Both the position numbers and the translations under genes were made by a program. Of a stretch of DNA of 64,000 nucleotides, positions 17,079-26,029 are shown one piece after another (within the stretch, counting starts at the first letter, position 1; each line of letters begins with the position of its first letter). The notes beneath the pieces were generated by a model. The model did no database searches. It was given only the letters and a program-made list of their open reading frames with translations, and had not been told where the DNA came from. This stretch comes from Streptomyces actuosus (GTDB lineage: Bacteria; Actinomycetota; Actinomycetes; Streptomycetales; Streptomycetaceae), in contig NZ_JAFFZS010000006.1 of the NCBI RefSeq assembly GCF_016921115.1, positions 237,161 to 301,160 of the forward strand, written 5' to 3'.

Positions 17079-18860
17079 ATGGCGCATCCTCCGCCCCAGG
17101 CGCAGAAGGTGTTCGGCGACGCGACCCTGGATCTCCGGCTCGCCGAGTGGCTCCGCGTGAACGGCATGGAGCTGGAGGGGCCGAGGACCCTCCGGACGGG
17201 CGGCAGCGGCGGCAAGCTCGTCTCGGCCTATCTGCGGATGCCGGCGAGTTCACCGAGTACGGGGGGCGTGCGCATCATCAAGCTCGTCGGATCGTCGGCG
17301 GACGCCGAGGCGGAGCCGGCGAACCATCGGGCGGCGCTGGACCTGCGCGAGCGGGGCACCGAGGAGTTCACCGCACGGCATCTGGTGGGGCTCGACCTCC
17401 ACTTCCTGAAGCTGGACGGCTCCTGGATCATGTTCCAGTTCCCGGCCGGCGACGGGAAGGAGGAGACGACGACCCTCGCGGAACTGGGCCGCACACCACG
17501 GCTGCCCGAACTCGTCGCGAGCATCACCCACGGAGTCCTGTTCGGCTGGAACCCGCGTCCCTCGACCCGCGGCCGGGACCTCGGCACCTCGGCCGGCGGC
17601 GAGGACACGCCCCTGTCCGCGGCGAGGTTCGTCGCCCTGATCCTCGGGGCGCGCGCCGACGGGGACGGCGTCCTGCGCTCCTGGGCACGCACGCGGCTCG
17701 GTCCGGCCGTGGACACCGAGCCGTGGTTCACCTTCCCCGGGCGCGGCCGGCCGCTGCCGAACCCCCTGTTCCTGGAGTCGGGTTCACCGCTGGGCACCTG
17801 CGCCCTGCGCTTCGCGCCACGCGGTCACGCGCACGGAGACCTGCACCCGGGCAACATCATGACGCCGGTGCGCGAGGCGGCGTCCGCCGACGCGTACTGG
17901 CTGGTGGACCTGTCCCGGTTCCACAAGGACGCGCTGCTGGCCCGGGACCCGGTACATCTGCTGGTGTGCCTGATCGCCGACTCGTTCCTGCCGCACCTGT
18001 CCGACGAGGCCCGCGAGGAGTTGCTCACCGCGCTGAGCGGCGACACCGTCGTGTGCACGGGACCGCTGATCCCGCAGCAACTGGCCCGGACCGTGGAGCG
18101 GTTGCGCGGTGTGTGGATCGACTGGGGCGCGCGCCTGGGCATCAACCCCGGTTGGCGGGAGCAGTGGTTCCTGGCGCTCCAGGCGGGAGCGCTGGCGGTC
18201 ACCGCGCGGGAGCGCTATGCCGACGCGGAGCGCTGGTGGTTCTTGCGTCTGGCCGCCGCGGCGGGCGGGGCGTACCTCGACGCGGTGGGGGTGCGGCCCC
18301 CGCACCGCGCGCCGGCGCCGTTCCCGCTCGATCCGGTCCCCGTCGCACCCGTGCGGCCCGGTCCCGTGCAGCGCGGTCCGGGTCCGGCCGACTCGGGCCG
18401 GCAGGCTGTCGTCCCCGCGCCGGCCGCCCCACGGGCACCGGCTCCGGCTCCCGCGGCGCCGCCGGAGCCGTCAACGCCCCCTCCGGAGCCCCTGTTTCCG
18501 CAGCCGCGGCCTGTGGGGTCACGGCCTCCCGAGTCACGGCAGGTCGAGCCGACGCTGTTTCAGGTGCTCGACGACATCTGGGAGACCTTCGAGCACCCTC
18601 GGCGCCTGCTGAACGCGGTCCGCCCCACGGAGCTGAGGGGGCCGGCCCAGGCCGTCAGTTCCACGCAACGGAGTTCGCCCTCGTCCTGGCCGGCGGCCAG
18701 GACGAGGGCGGACCCGTGCGGGCCGAACTGGGCGAGACCGTCGCCCTGTTGCGCGACGTGGCGGCCCGGGCGAACGAGTTGCTGCGCGAACTGCCGCAGG
18801 TGCCGGGCCCCTGGGAGGATGTCGCGTTCCAGCCGCCCCCCGTCCTCGACGACGTCGTAG
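17079..18860 (+). CDS. Aminoglycoside phosphotransferase/kinase-like protein with apparent C-terminal frameshift
   Basis: The 593-residue frame contains GHAHGDLHPGNIMTP (HxDxxxxN catalytic loop) followed by WLVDLSRFHKD (DFG-equivalent Asp), which places it in the APH/choline-kinase-like fold. A Pro/Ala-rich linker follows at about residues 405-490. The last roughly 65 residues of this frame are Cys/Arg/Ser-rich and look like a shadow frame. A natural-looking C-terminal helical sequence continues in the neighbouring frame to 18928. One base appears to be missing near the G-run at 18636-18641. The enzyme may be inactive in its tail, or the frame may be restored by slippage. Confidence 0.75.
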   Translation: MAHPPPQAQKVFGDATLDLRLAEWLRVNGMELEGPRTLRTGGSGGKLVSAYLRMPASSPSTGGVRIIKLVGSSADAEAEPANHRAALDLRERGTEEFTARHLVGLDLHFLKLDGSWIMFQFPAGDGKEETTTLAELGRTPRLPELVASITHGVLFGWNPRPSTRGRDLGTSAGGEDTPLSAARFVALILGARADGDGVLRSWARTRLGPAVDTEPWFTFPGRGRPLPNPLFLESGSPLGTCALRFAPRGHAHGDLHPGNIMTPVREAASADAYWLVDLSRFHKDALLARDPVHLLVCLIADSFLPHLSDEAREELLTALSGDTVVCTGPLIPQQLARTVERLRGVWIDWGARLGINPGWREQWFLALQAGALAVTARERYADAERWWFLRLAAAAGGAYLDAVGVRPPHRAPAPFPLDPVPVAPVRPGPVQRGPGPADSGRQAVVPAPAAPRAPAPAPAAPPEPSTPPPEPLFPQPRPVGSRPPESRQVEPTLFQVLDDIWETFEHPRRLLNAVRPTELRGPAQAVSSTQRSSPSSWPAARTRADPCGPNWARPSPCCATWRPGRTSCCANCRRCRAPGRMSRSSRPPSSTTS

Positions 18861-18928
18861 ACGCCCTGGACGATCTGCTGCTGACGGTCGGCCGGGCCAG
18901 GGCGGCCCTGTCGACGGGGGCGTCCTGA
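18641..18928 (+). pseudogene. Displaced C-terminal reading frame of the 17079 gene
   Basis: Read from 18641 in the frame of position 2 (mod 3), this stretch gives a balanced helical sequence (FALVLAGGQDEGGPVRAEL, VALLRDVAARANELLREL, PPVLDDVVDALDDLL) and ends at TGA 18926-18928, just before the convergent XdhC stop. It has no start codon of its own and no ribosome site, so it is best read as the true C-terminus of the upstream gene after a 1-nt frame change. Confidence 0.65.
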
Positions 18929-18932
18929 GCCG

Positions 18933-20084
18933 TCAGGCCACCGCCCCGGTCCGCTGCGCCGCTTGCGGCGTCGTGTCGTGGTGGATCGGCGTGTGTGCTC
19001 CCGTCAGCGACACGCCGCTGCCGCCGCGCCGGTCGGCGACGATCTCCGCGGCGATGGACAGGGCGGTCTCCTCGGGGGTGCGGGCGCCCAGGTCGAGGCC
19101 GATCGGGGAACGCAGCCGGGCCAGCTCCCGATCCGTGACGCCGACCTCGCGCAGGCGCCGGTTGCGGTCCAGGTGGGTGCGGCGGGAGCCCATCGCGCCG
19201 ACGTAGGCCACCGGCAGCCGCAGCGCCAGCTTCAGCAGCGGCACGTCGAACTTGGCGTCGTGGGTGAGGACGCACAGGACGGTGCGGGCGTCGACGTCGG
19301 TGCGGCGGAGGTACTTGTGGGGCCACTCGACGACGACCTCGTCGGCGTCGGGGAAGCGGGCGGGGGTGGCGAAGACGGGGCGGGCGTCGCACACCGTCAC
19401 GCGGTAGCCGAGGAACCGTCCGACGCGGACCAGGGCCGAGGCGAAGTCGATCGCGCCGAAGACGATCATCCGGGGCGGGGGGACGGAGGACTCGACGAGC
19501 AGGGTGAGCGGCGCCCCGCAACGGGAGCCCCGCTCACCGATCTCCAGGGTGCCGGTGCGGCCGGCGTCGAGGAAGGCGCGGGCCTCGGCGGCGACCGTGC
19601 GGTCCAGCTCCGGGTGGGCGCCGAGGCCGCCGGCGCCGGAGCCGTCGGGGTGGACCAGCAGGGCCCGGCCCAGCAGGTCGGCCGGGCCTCGCACGACCCG
19701 TGCCAGGGCCGCCGCCCGCCCTCCGGCGGCGGCGGCGAGCGCTGCGGCGGCCGTCGGGCGGGCCGGATCGCCGGCCCGCACCGGGGTGACGAGGATGTCG
19801 ATGACGCCGCCGCAGGTCAGGCCGACGGCGAAGGCGTCGTCGTCGCTGTAGCCGAAGCTCTCCAGGACGGTCTCGCCGTCCGTCAGCGCCTGCCGGCACA
19901 GCTCGTACACCGCGCCCTCCACACAACCGCCGGAGACCGACCCGATCGCCGTGCCGTCGGCGTCCACCGCGAGTGCGGCGCCGGGCTGGCGGGGTGCGCT
20001 GCCGCCGACGGCCACCACGGTGGCGACGGCGAAGTCGCGTCCCTGCTCGACCCACCGGTTCAGCTCGTCGGCGATGTCCAGCAT
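18933..20084 (-). CDS. xdhC: XdhC/CoxI-family molybdoenzyme maturation factor
   Basis: This 383-residue cytosolic protein is of the family that binds and sulfurates the molybdenum cofactor before insertion into xanthine dehydrogenase. The N-terminal XdhC domain has ATVVAVGGSAPRQPGAAL and GSVSGGCVEGAVYE with the conserved Cys. The C-terminal Rossmann domain has MIVFGAIDFASALVRVGRFLGY and the GAMGSRRTH and RLRSPIGLDLGARTPEE signatures. It closes the xanthine dehydrogenase/permease gene group, all on the minus strand. Confidence 0.93.
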   Translation of the reverse strand: MLDIADELNRWVEQGRDFAVATVVAVGGSAPRQPGAALAVDADGTAIGSVSGGCVEGAVYELCRQALTDGETVLESFGYSDDDAFAVGLTCGGVIDILVTPVRAGDPARPTAAAALAAAAGGRAAALARVVRGPADLLGRALLVHPDGSGAGGLGAHPELDRTVAAEARAFLDAGRTGTLEIGERGSRCGAPLTLLVESSVPPPRMIVFGAIDFASALVRVGRFLGYRVTVCDARPVFATPARFPDADEVVVEWPHKYLRRTDVDARTVLCVLTHDAKFDVPLLKLALRLPVAYVGAMGSRRTHLDRNRRLREVGVTDRELARLRSPIGLDLGARTPEETALSIAAEIVADRRGGSGVSLTGAHTPIHHDTTPQAAQRTGAVA

Positions 20085-20134
20085 CTGTCGGTCTCCTTAA
20101 AGGCGGTGGTGTGGCGGGCTCTCGGAGAGCTCGG

Positions 20135-21592
20135 CTAGTGCACGCCCAGCCAGCTCTCGATCGGGTTGAGGGCGAAGTAGACCAGGAAGATCGCGGTCAG
20201 ACCCCACATGAAGGCACCGATCTCGCGGGCCTTGCCCTGGGCGGCCTTGATGGCGACGTACGAGACGACGCCGGCGGCCACGCCCGTGGTGATGGTGTAC
20301 GTGAACGGCATCAGCACGACCGTCAGGAACACCGGGATCGCGGTGGCCCGGTCGGCCCAGTCGACGTGCCGGGCGTTCATCAGCATCATCGCTCCGATGA
20401 CCACCAGGGCGGCGGAGGCGACCTCCTGCGGCACGATCGCCGTCAGCGGGGTGAAGAAGAGGCAGGCCGCGAAGAACAGGCCGGTGACGACGGAGGCCAG
20501 CCCCGTGCGGGCGCCCTCGCCGACTCCGGTCGCCGACTCGATGAAGACCGTCTGGCCGGAGCCGCCCGCGACGCCGCCGATCGCGCCGCCGGCGCCGTCG
20601 ATGAACAGCGCCTTCGACAGGCCCGGCATGCGGCCCCTGTCGTCGGCGAGCTTGGCCTCGGTGCCGACGCCGATGATGGTGGCCATGGCGTCGAAGAACC
20701 CGGCGAGCACCAGGGTGAAGACGATCATGCCGACGGTCATGGCGCCGACCTCGCCCCAGCCGCCGAACTCGACGTGCCCGAAGAGCGAGAAGTCGGGCAT
20801 CGACACCGCGCTGCCGTGGAGTTCGGGGGCGCCGTTGGACCAGGCGCCGGCCTTGATGACGCCGGCGCCGTTGAGGATCGCGGCGACGACGGTGCCGGAG
20901 ACGATGCCGATGAGGATGGCGCCGGGGACGTTGCGGGCCTGCAGCATGAAGATCAGCAGGAGGGTGCCGGCGAAGAGCAGGACCGGCCAGCCGGCCAGTT
21001 CACCGGCGGGGCCGAGGGACAGCGGGGTGGCCTTGCCCTGGTGGACGAAGCCGGCCTTGAAGAACCCGATGAGGGCGATGAACAGGCCGATGCCCATCGT
21101 GATGCCGTGCTTGAGGGCGAGCGGGATCGCGTTCATGATCATCTCGCGCAGGCCGGTGACGACCAGCAGCATGATGACGACGCCGTACATCACGCACATG
21201 CCCATCGCCTGCGGCCAGGTCATCTGCGGGGCGACCTGGGAGGAGATGACGCCGGAGACCGAGAGGCCCGCGGCGAGGGCGAGCGGCACCTTGCCGGCGA
21301 AGCCCATCAGGAGCGTGGTGGCGGCCGCGGCGAACGCGGTGGCGGTGATCAGGGCCTTCTGGCCGAGCGTGTCCCCCGCCGCGTCCTTTCCGGACAGGAT
21401 CAGGGGGTTGAGCAGCAGGATGTACGCCATCGCCATGAAGGTGGTGACGCCGCCGCGCACTTCGGTCGCGACGGTGGATCCCCGCTGGGATATGTGGAAG
21501 TACCGGTCGAGCCAGGACCGGCCGGCCGGGACGCGGCTGCCCGCGCCCGCGTCCTCGGCGGTGGTTCTGGGCTCCACTGACTGCTGGGTCAT
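20135..21592 (-). CDS. NCS2-family purine permease (AzgA-like)
   Basis: This 485-residue membrane protein has about 13 hydrophobic segments. It carries the family marks RGGVTTFMAMAYILLLNP near the N-terminus, GTETAL-like GVGTEAKLAD and GQTVFIESATGVGEGARTGL near the middle, and PFTYTITTGVAAGVVSY near the C-terminus. It imports hypoxanthine/xanthine/guanine-type bases by proton symport. The ATG at 21592 is chosen because GGGAG lies 8 nt upstream. The gene follows the xanthine dehydrogenase subunits and so supplies substrate to them. Confidence 0.92.
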   Translation of the reverse strand: MTQQSVEPRTTAEDAGAGSRVPAGRSWLDRYFHISQRGSTVATEVRGGVTTFMAMAYILLLNPLILSGKDAAGDTLGQKALITATAFAAAATTLLMGFAGKVPLALAAGLSVSGVISSQVAPQMTWPQAMGMCVMYGVVIMLLVVTGLREMIMNAIPLALKHGITMGIGLFIALIGFFKAGFVHQGKATPLSLGPAGELAGWPVLLFAGTLLLIFMLQARNVPGAILIGIVSGTVVAAILNGAGVIKAGAWSNGAPELHGSAVSMPDFSLFGHVEFGGWGEVGAMTVGMIVFTLVLAGFFDAMATIIGVGTEAKLADDRGRMPGLSKALFIDGAGGAIGGVAGGSGQTVFIESATGVGEGARTGLASVVTGLFFAACLFFTPLTAIVPQEVASAALVVIGAMMLMNARHVDWADRATAIPVFLTVVLMPFTYTITTGVAAGVVSYVAIKAAQGKAREIGAFMWGLTAIFLVYFALNPIESWLGVH

Positions 21593-21813
21593 GGTGCCAT
21601 CTCCCAAGGTTCAAAGGGGCACCCGCATCCTGACCGCGGCAGTCGAAGGTGCCGTGGCGGCGGGATTTGGGAATGGACGACCCGGGGGACGGCCCGAGAC
21701 GAACGAAACTGCTGGTGCTTCGAGGACCGCGAGCGGAGCGGACTCAAAGAGGGTTCCTCCGGGCGGCGCGCGGAGTGTGTGACGTTCCCTGCGCCGCCCG
21801 GAGAGTTCGGGGG

Positions 21814-24198
21814 CTATGCCGTGCCGGTCAGGTGCTCGGGCCGCACCGGGGTGCGGTCGAGCTCCAGGCCGGTGGCGGCGCGGATGGCCGCGAGGACGGC
21901 CGGCGTCGACGACAGGGTCGGCGCCTCGCCGATGCCGCGCAGGCCGTAGGGGGCGTGCTCGTCGGCGAGTTCGAGGACGTCGACCGGGATGGTCGGCGTG
22001 TCGAGGATGGTGGGGATCAGGTAGTCGGTGAAGGAGGGGTTGCGCACCTTCGCGGTCTTCGGGTCGACGATGATCTCCTCCATCACCGCGACGCCCAGTC
22101 CCTGGGTCGTGCCGCCCTGGATCTGGCCGACGACGGAGAGCGGGTTGAGCGCCTTGCCGACGTCCTGGGCGCAGGCCAGCTCGATCACCTTGACCAGGCC
22201 GAGTTCGGTGTCGACCTCGACGACGGCGCGGTGTGCGGCGAAGGAGTACTGCACATGGCCGTTGCCCTGGCCGGTGCGCAGGTCGAAGGCCTCGGTCGGG
22301 CGGTGCCGCCACTCCCGTTCGATCTCGACCGCCTCGCCCTCCAGGACGTCGACGAGGTCGGCGAGCACCTCACCGGCGTCGGTGACCACCTTGCCGCCCT
22401 CCAGCAGCAGTTCGGCGGTCGCCCAGGCCGGGTGGTGGGAGCCGAACCTCCGGCGCCCGATCTCCAGGACCTTCTCCCTGACCAGTTCGCACGCGTTCTT
22501 CACGGCGCCGCCGGTGACGTACGTCTGCCGGGAGGCGGACGTCGAACCGGCCGAGCCCACCTGGGTGTCGGCGGGGTGGATGGTCACCTGGGTGACGCCG
22601 AGCTCGGTGCGGGCGATCTGCGCGTGGACGGTGACGCCGCCCTGGCCGACCTCCGCCATCGCGGTGTGCACGGTGGCGACCGGTTCACCGGCGACGACCT
22701 CCATGCGCACGCGTGCCGTGGAGTAGTCGTCGAACCCCTCGGAGAAGCCGACGTTCTTGATGCCGACCGCGTAGCCGACACCGCGTACGACGCCCTCGCC
22801 GTGCGTGGTGTTGGACAGGCCGCCGGGCAGCTGCCGGACGTCGGCGCCCTCGCTGGACTCCCACTGGCGCTCGGGCGGCATGGGCATCGCCTTGACGCGG
22901 CGCAGGAGTTCGGCGACGGGGGCCGGGGAGTCGACGGGCTGGCCCGTGGGCATGATCGTGCCCTGCTCCATCGCGTTCAGCCGGCGCAGCTCCACCGGGT
23001 CCATGCCCAGCTTCTTCGCCAGCTTGTCCATCTGCGCCTCGTAGGCGAAGCACGCCTGGACCGCGCCGAAGCCGCGCATGGCGCCGCAGGGCGGGTTGTT
23101 GGTGTAGAGGGCGATGGCCTCGATGTCGACGTCGTCCACCACGTACGGGCCGACCGACAGGGACGCGGCGTTGCCGACGACCGCCGGGGAGGCGGAGGCG
23201 TAGGCGCCGCCGTCCAGGACGATCCGGCACTTGATGTGCGTGAGCTTGCCGTCCTTGGTGGCGCCGTGCTCGTAGTACAGCTTCGCCGGGTGGCGGTGGA
23301 CGTGTCCGAAGAAGGACTCGAACCGGTTGTAGACGATCTTCACCGGCTTGCCGGTGCGCAGCGCGAGGAGGCAGGCGTGGATCTGCATCGACAGGTCCTC
23401 GCGGCCGCCGAAAGCGCCGCCGACGCCGGCCAGCGTCATCCGCACCTTGTCCTCGGGCAGGCCGAGGACGGGCGCGATCTGGCGCAGGTCGGAGTGGAGC
23501 CACTGGGTGGCGATGTAGAGGTGGACGCCGCCGTCCTCCTCCGGTACGGCGAGCCCGGACTCGGGGCCGAGGAAGGCCTGGTCCTGCATGCCGAAGGTGT
23601 ACTCGCCGGTGACGACGGCGTCGGCGCGCCGCGCGGCCGCGGCGGCGTCGCCGCGGACGATGGGCTGACGGTGCACGACGTTGGGGTGCGGGACGTGCCC
23701 GGCGTGGTGGTCGTCGCGGCCCTCGTGGACGAGGAGCGCGTCGGGGGCGACCGCCGACGCCTCGTCGGTGATGACGGGGAGTTCGCGGTACTCCACGTGG
23801 ATCTTGGCGGCGGCGCGGCGGGCGGTCTCGGGGTGGTCGGCGGCGACGATCGCGACGGGCTCGCCGTGGTGGCGGACCTTGCCGTGGGCCAGGACCGGGG
23901 TGTCCTGGATCTCCAGGCCGTAGTTCTTCACCTCGGTGGGCAGGTCGTCGTAGGTCATGACCGCGTACACGCCGGGCAGCGCCAGGGCCTGGGACGTGTC
24001 GATCGACACGATCTCGGCGTGGGCGACGGTGGAGCGCAGGATCTGGCCCCAGAGCATGTCCTCGTGCCACATGTCGGACGAGTACGCGAACTCGCCGGTG
24101 ACCTTCAGGGTGCCGTCCGGGCGGAGCGTGGACTCCCCGATGCCGCCCTTGGTCTGCGAGCCCTGCGTGATCTTGGTGGGAACGCCGTTGGCAGGCAT
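21814..24198 (-). CDS. Xanthine dehydrogenase, molybdopterin-binding subunit
   Basis: This 794-residue subunit is of the xanthine oxidase family, which oxidises hypoxanthine and xanthine to urate using Moco. It has the N-terminal a/b hammerhead (GEFAYSSDMWHEDMLWGQIL), the Moco contacts AGVGGAFGGRED and PPCGAMRGFGAVQ, TAMAEVGQGGVTVHAQI, and the closing active-site Glu in RGIGEAPTLSS. It starts 2 nt after the Fe-S subunit stop, so the three subunits are translated as a unit. Confidence 0.95.
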   Translation of the reverse strand: MPANGVPTKITQGSQTKGGIGESTLRPDGTLKVTGEFAYSSDMWHEDMLWGQILRSTVAHAEIVSIDTSQALALPGVYAVMTYDDLPTEVKNYGLEIQDTPVLAHGKVRHHGEPVAIVAADHPETARRAAAKIHVEYRELPVITDEASAVAPDALLVHEGRDDHHAGHVPHPNVVHRQPIVRGDAAAAARRADAVVTGEYTFGMQDQAFLGPESGLAVPEEDGGVHLYIATQWLHSDLRQIAPVLGLPEDKVRMTLAGVGGAFGGREDLSMQIHACLLALRTGKPVKIVYNRFESFFGHVHRHPAKLYYEHGATKDGKLTHIKCRIVLDGGAYASASPAVVGNAASLSVGPYVVDDVDIEAIALYTNNPPCGAMRGFGAVQACFAYEAQMDKLAKKLGMDPVELRRLNAMEQGTIMPTGQPVDSPAPVAELLRRVKAMPMPPERQWESSEGADVRQLPGGLSNTTHGEGVVRGVGYAVGIKNVGFSEGFDDYSTARVRMEVVAGEPVATVHTAMAEVGQGGVTVHAQIARTELGVTQVTIHPADTQVGSAGSTSASRQTYVTGGAVKNACELVREKVLEIGRRRFGSHHPAWATAELLLEGGKVVTDAGEVLADLVDVLEGEAVEIEREWRHRPTEAFDLRTGQGNGHVQYSFAAHRAVVEVDTELGLVKVIELACAQDVGKALNPLSVVGQIQGGTTQGLGVAVMEEIIVDPKTAKVRNPSFTDYLIPTILDTPTIPVDVLELADEHAPYGLRGIGEAPTLSSTPAVLAAIRAATGLELDRTPVRPEHLTGTA

Positions 24199-24200
24199 GG

Positions 24201-24782
24201 TCAGACCCCCTCGGACTGGCGGGCGGCGGCCAGGCGGACCGCGTCCATGATCTTCTCGTAGCCCGTGCAGCGGCACAGGTTGCCCGACAGCGCCTCGCGG
24301 ATGTCCGCGTCGGTCGGGTTCGGGGTGCGCTCCAGCATCTCGTCGGCGGCGACGAGCAGGCCGGGTGTGCAGAAGCCGCACTGGACGGCGCCGGCGTCGA
24401 TGAACGCCTGCTGGATCGGGGACAGTTCGGTGCCCTCGCCGGTCTGCGAGTCGGTGCCCTTGGCCTGCCACGCCTTCGCCTCGTCCAGCGAGGTGCCGCA
24501 GGCCCCGTTCGCGCAGCCGCCCTCGGCGCGCTGCTTGGCGTGGTCCGCCAGGCCCTCCACGGTGACGACCTCGCGGCCCTCCACCTGGCCGGCGGCGACC
24601 AGGCAGGAGCAGACCGGCACGCCGTCCAGGCGCACGGTGCAGGAGCCGCACTCGCCCTGTTCGCAGGCGTTCTTGGAGCCGGGCAGGCCGAGGCGCTCGC
24701 GCAGGACGTACAGCAGGGACTCGCCCTCCCACACGTCGTCGGCCTCCTGGGGGCGTCCGTTGACAGTGAAGTTGACGCGCAT
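24201..24782 (-). CDS. Xanthine dehydrogenase, 2Fe-2S subunit
   Basis: This 193-residue electron-transfer subunit has a plant-type ferredoxin cluster with Cys40, Cys45, Cys48 and Cys60 (ACEQGECGSC). A second helical cluster domain has QCGFCTPG and NLCRCTGYEKI. Between the two domains lies an extra stretch of about 30 residues with a further Cys pair (GGCANGACG), so it is longer than the usual 160-170 residues. Its ATG shares one base with the TAA of the FAD subunit gene. Confidence 0.95.
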   Translation of the reverse strand: MRVNFTVNGRPQEADDVWEGESLLYVLRERLGLPGSKNACEQGECGSCTVRLDGVPVCSCLVAAGQVEGREVVTVEGLADHAKQRAEGGCANGACGTSLDEAKAWQAKGTDSQTGEGTELSPIQQAFIDAGAVQCGFCTPGLLVAADEMLERTPNPTDADIREALSGNLCRCTGYEKIMDAVRLAAARQSEGV

Positions 24783-25675
24783 TACGCAGCTCCCTCCGAG
24801 GTGCGGCGGGTGCCGCGGTACGACTCCCAGGTCCAGGTCAGCGTGCGGCGGGCCATGACGCCGACCGCGTGGCGCCGGTAGCTCGCGGTGCCCCGGACGT
24901 CGTCGATCGGGTTGCAGGCGGCCGAGCACAGCTCGGCGAACTGCTTGGCGACCGACGGGGTGATGATCTTTCCGTTGTCCCAGAAGCCGCCCTCGTCGAG
25001 CGCTGCGTCGAGGAACTCCTCGGCCGCCTTCGCCCGGATCGGGGTGGGCGCGGCCGAGCCGATGCCGGTGCGCACGGTGCGGGTCGCGGGGTGCAGGGCG
25101 AGGCCGAACGCGCACACGGCGATGACCATGGCGTTGCGGGTGCCGACCTTGGAGTACTGCTGCGGGCCGTCGGCCTTGGCGACGTGCACGGCGCGGATCA
25201 GCTCGTCGGGCTGGAGCGCGTTGCGCTTGACGCCGGTGTAGAAGTCGTCGATCGGGATCAGCCGGGTGCCGCGGGCCGCCGACTCGACCTCGACCTCGGC
25301 GCCGGCCGCCAGCAGGGCCGGGTGGGCGTCGCCGGCCGGGGAGGCGGTGCCGAGGTTGCCGCCGACGCCGCCGCGGTTGCGGATCTGCGGGGAGGCGACC
25401 GTGTGCGAGGCGAGGGCCAGCCCGGGCAGCTCGGCACGCAGGTTCTCCATGATCTGCGTGTACGGCACGGAGGCGCCCAGCCGTACGCTCTCCTCGCCGA
25501 CCTCCCACTCCCGGAGGTCGCCGATGCGGTTGAGGTCCAAGAGGTACTCGGGCCGGCGGTGGTCGAAGTTGATCTCGACCATCACGTCGGTGCCACCCGC
25601 AATCGGCACAGCCGTGGGATGCGCTGCCTTGGCGGCGAGCGCCTCCCCCCAGCTGGCGGGGCGAAGGAAGTCCAT
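24782..25675 (-). CDS. Xanthine dehydrogenase, FAD-binding subunit
   Basis: This 297-residue subunit is the first gene of the operon. FAD is held by AVPIAGGTDVMVE and NRGGVGGNLGTASPAGD, both diagnostic of the CoxM/XdhB family, and the C-terminal domain contains FWDNGKIITPSVAKQF. It accepts electrons from the Fe-S clusters and passes them to NAD+ or another acceptor. GGAAGAAGAG lies upstream of the ATG. The operon promoter lies in the region shared with the PucR gene. Confidence 0.94.
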   Translation of the reverse strand: MDFLRPASWGEALAAKAAHPTAVPIAGGTDVMVEINFDHRRPEYLLDLNRIGDLREWEVGEESVRLGASVPYTQIMENLRAELPGLALASHTVASPQIRNRGGVGGNLGTASPAGDAHPALLAAGAEVEVESAARGTRLIPIDDFYTGVKRNALQPDELIRAVHVAKADGPQQYSKVGTRNAMVIAVCAFGLALHPATRTVRTGIGSAAPTPIRAKAAEEFLDAALDEGGFWDNGKIITPSVAKQFAELCSAACNPIDDVRGTASYRRHAVGVMARRTLTWTWESYRGTRRTSEGAA

Positions 25676-26029
25676 GACCGGCTCTCTTCTTCCGTCTCGT
25701 GAGTCGTACAGATTGAGCCAATCCGTGTGCGGCGGTCCCGGCTCGTTCATGTGCTGTTTACGCGGAGTGGGGTCAGTACACCGCTCCGTGCTCCACCGGG
25801 GTCAGTCACGGAAACCATGAAGGAGTTGGCTGGCCAGGGAGGTCATCTTGTAGATTCGTATGAACAGAGGTCATCCGTAACCTCTGCGTTTTCCTGTGGA
25901 AACGTGAGACGTGGCCGGTCACGGCCGCGCAGACATCCTCCGCACGGCGGTCACCCGCCGGCCCGGCCCGAGCGCCACAGGGCCCCATCCCCATCGAAGA
26001 TTTCGAGACAGAGAACGGCGGCGACGAGA
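25676..26029. promoter_or_regulatory. Divergent xanthine dehydrogenase/pucR control region with two inverted repeats
   Basis: This 354-nt gap separates the operon start (25675, minus) from the regulator start (26030, plus). It holds GATTG-AGC-CAATC at 25711-25723, which sits 36-48 nt upstream of the FAD-subunit ATG. It also holds CAGAGGT-N8-ACCTCTG at 25865-25886 in a locally A+T-rich patch. Either could bind the PucR product. No gene is seen in the gap. Confidence 0.5.
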
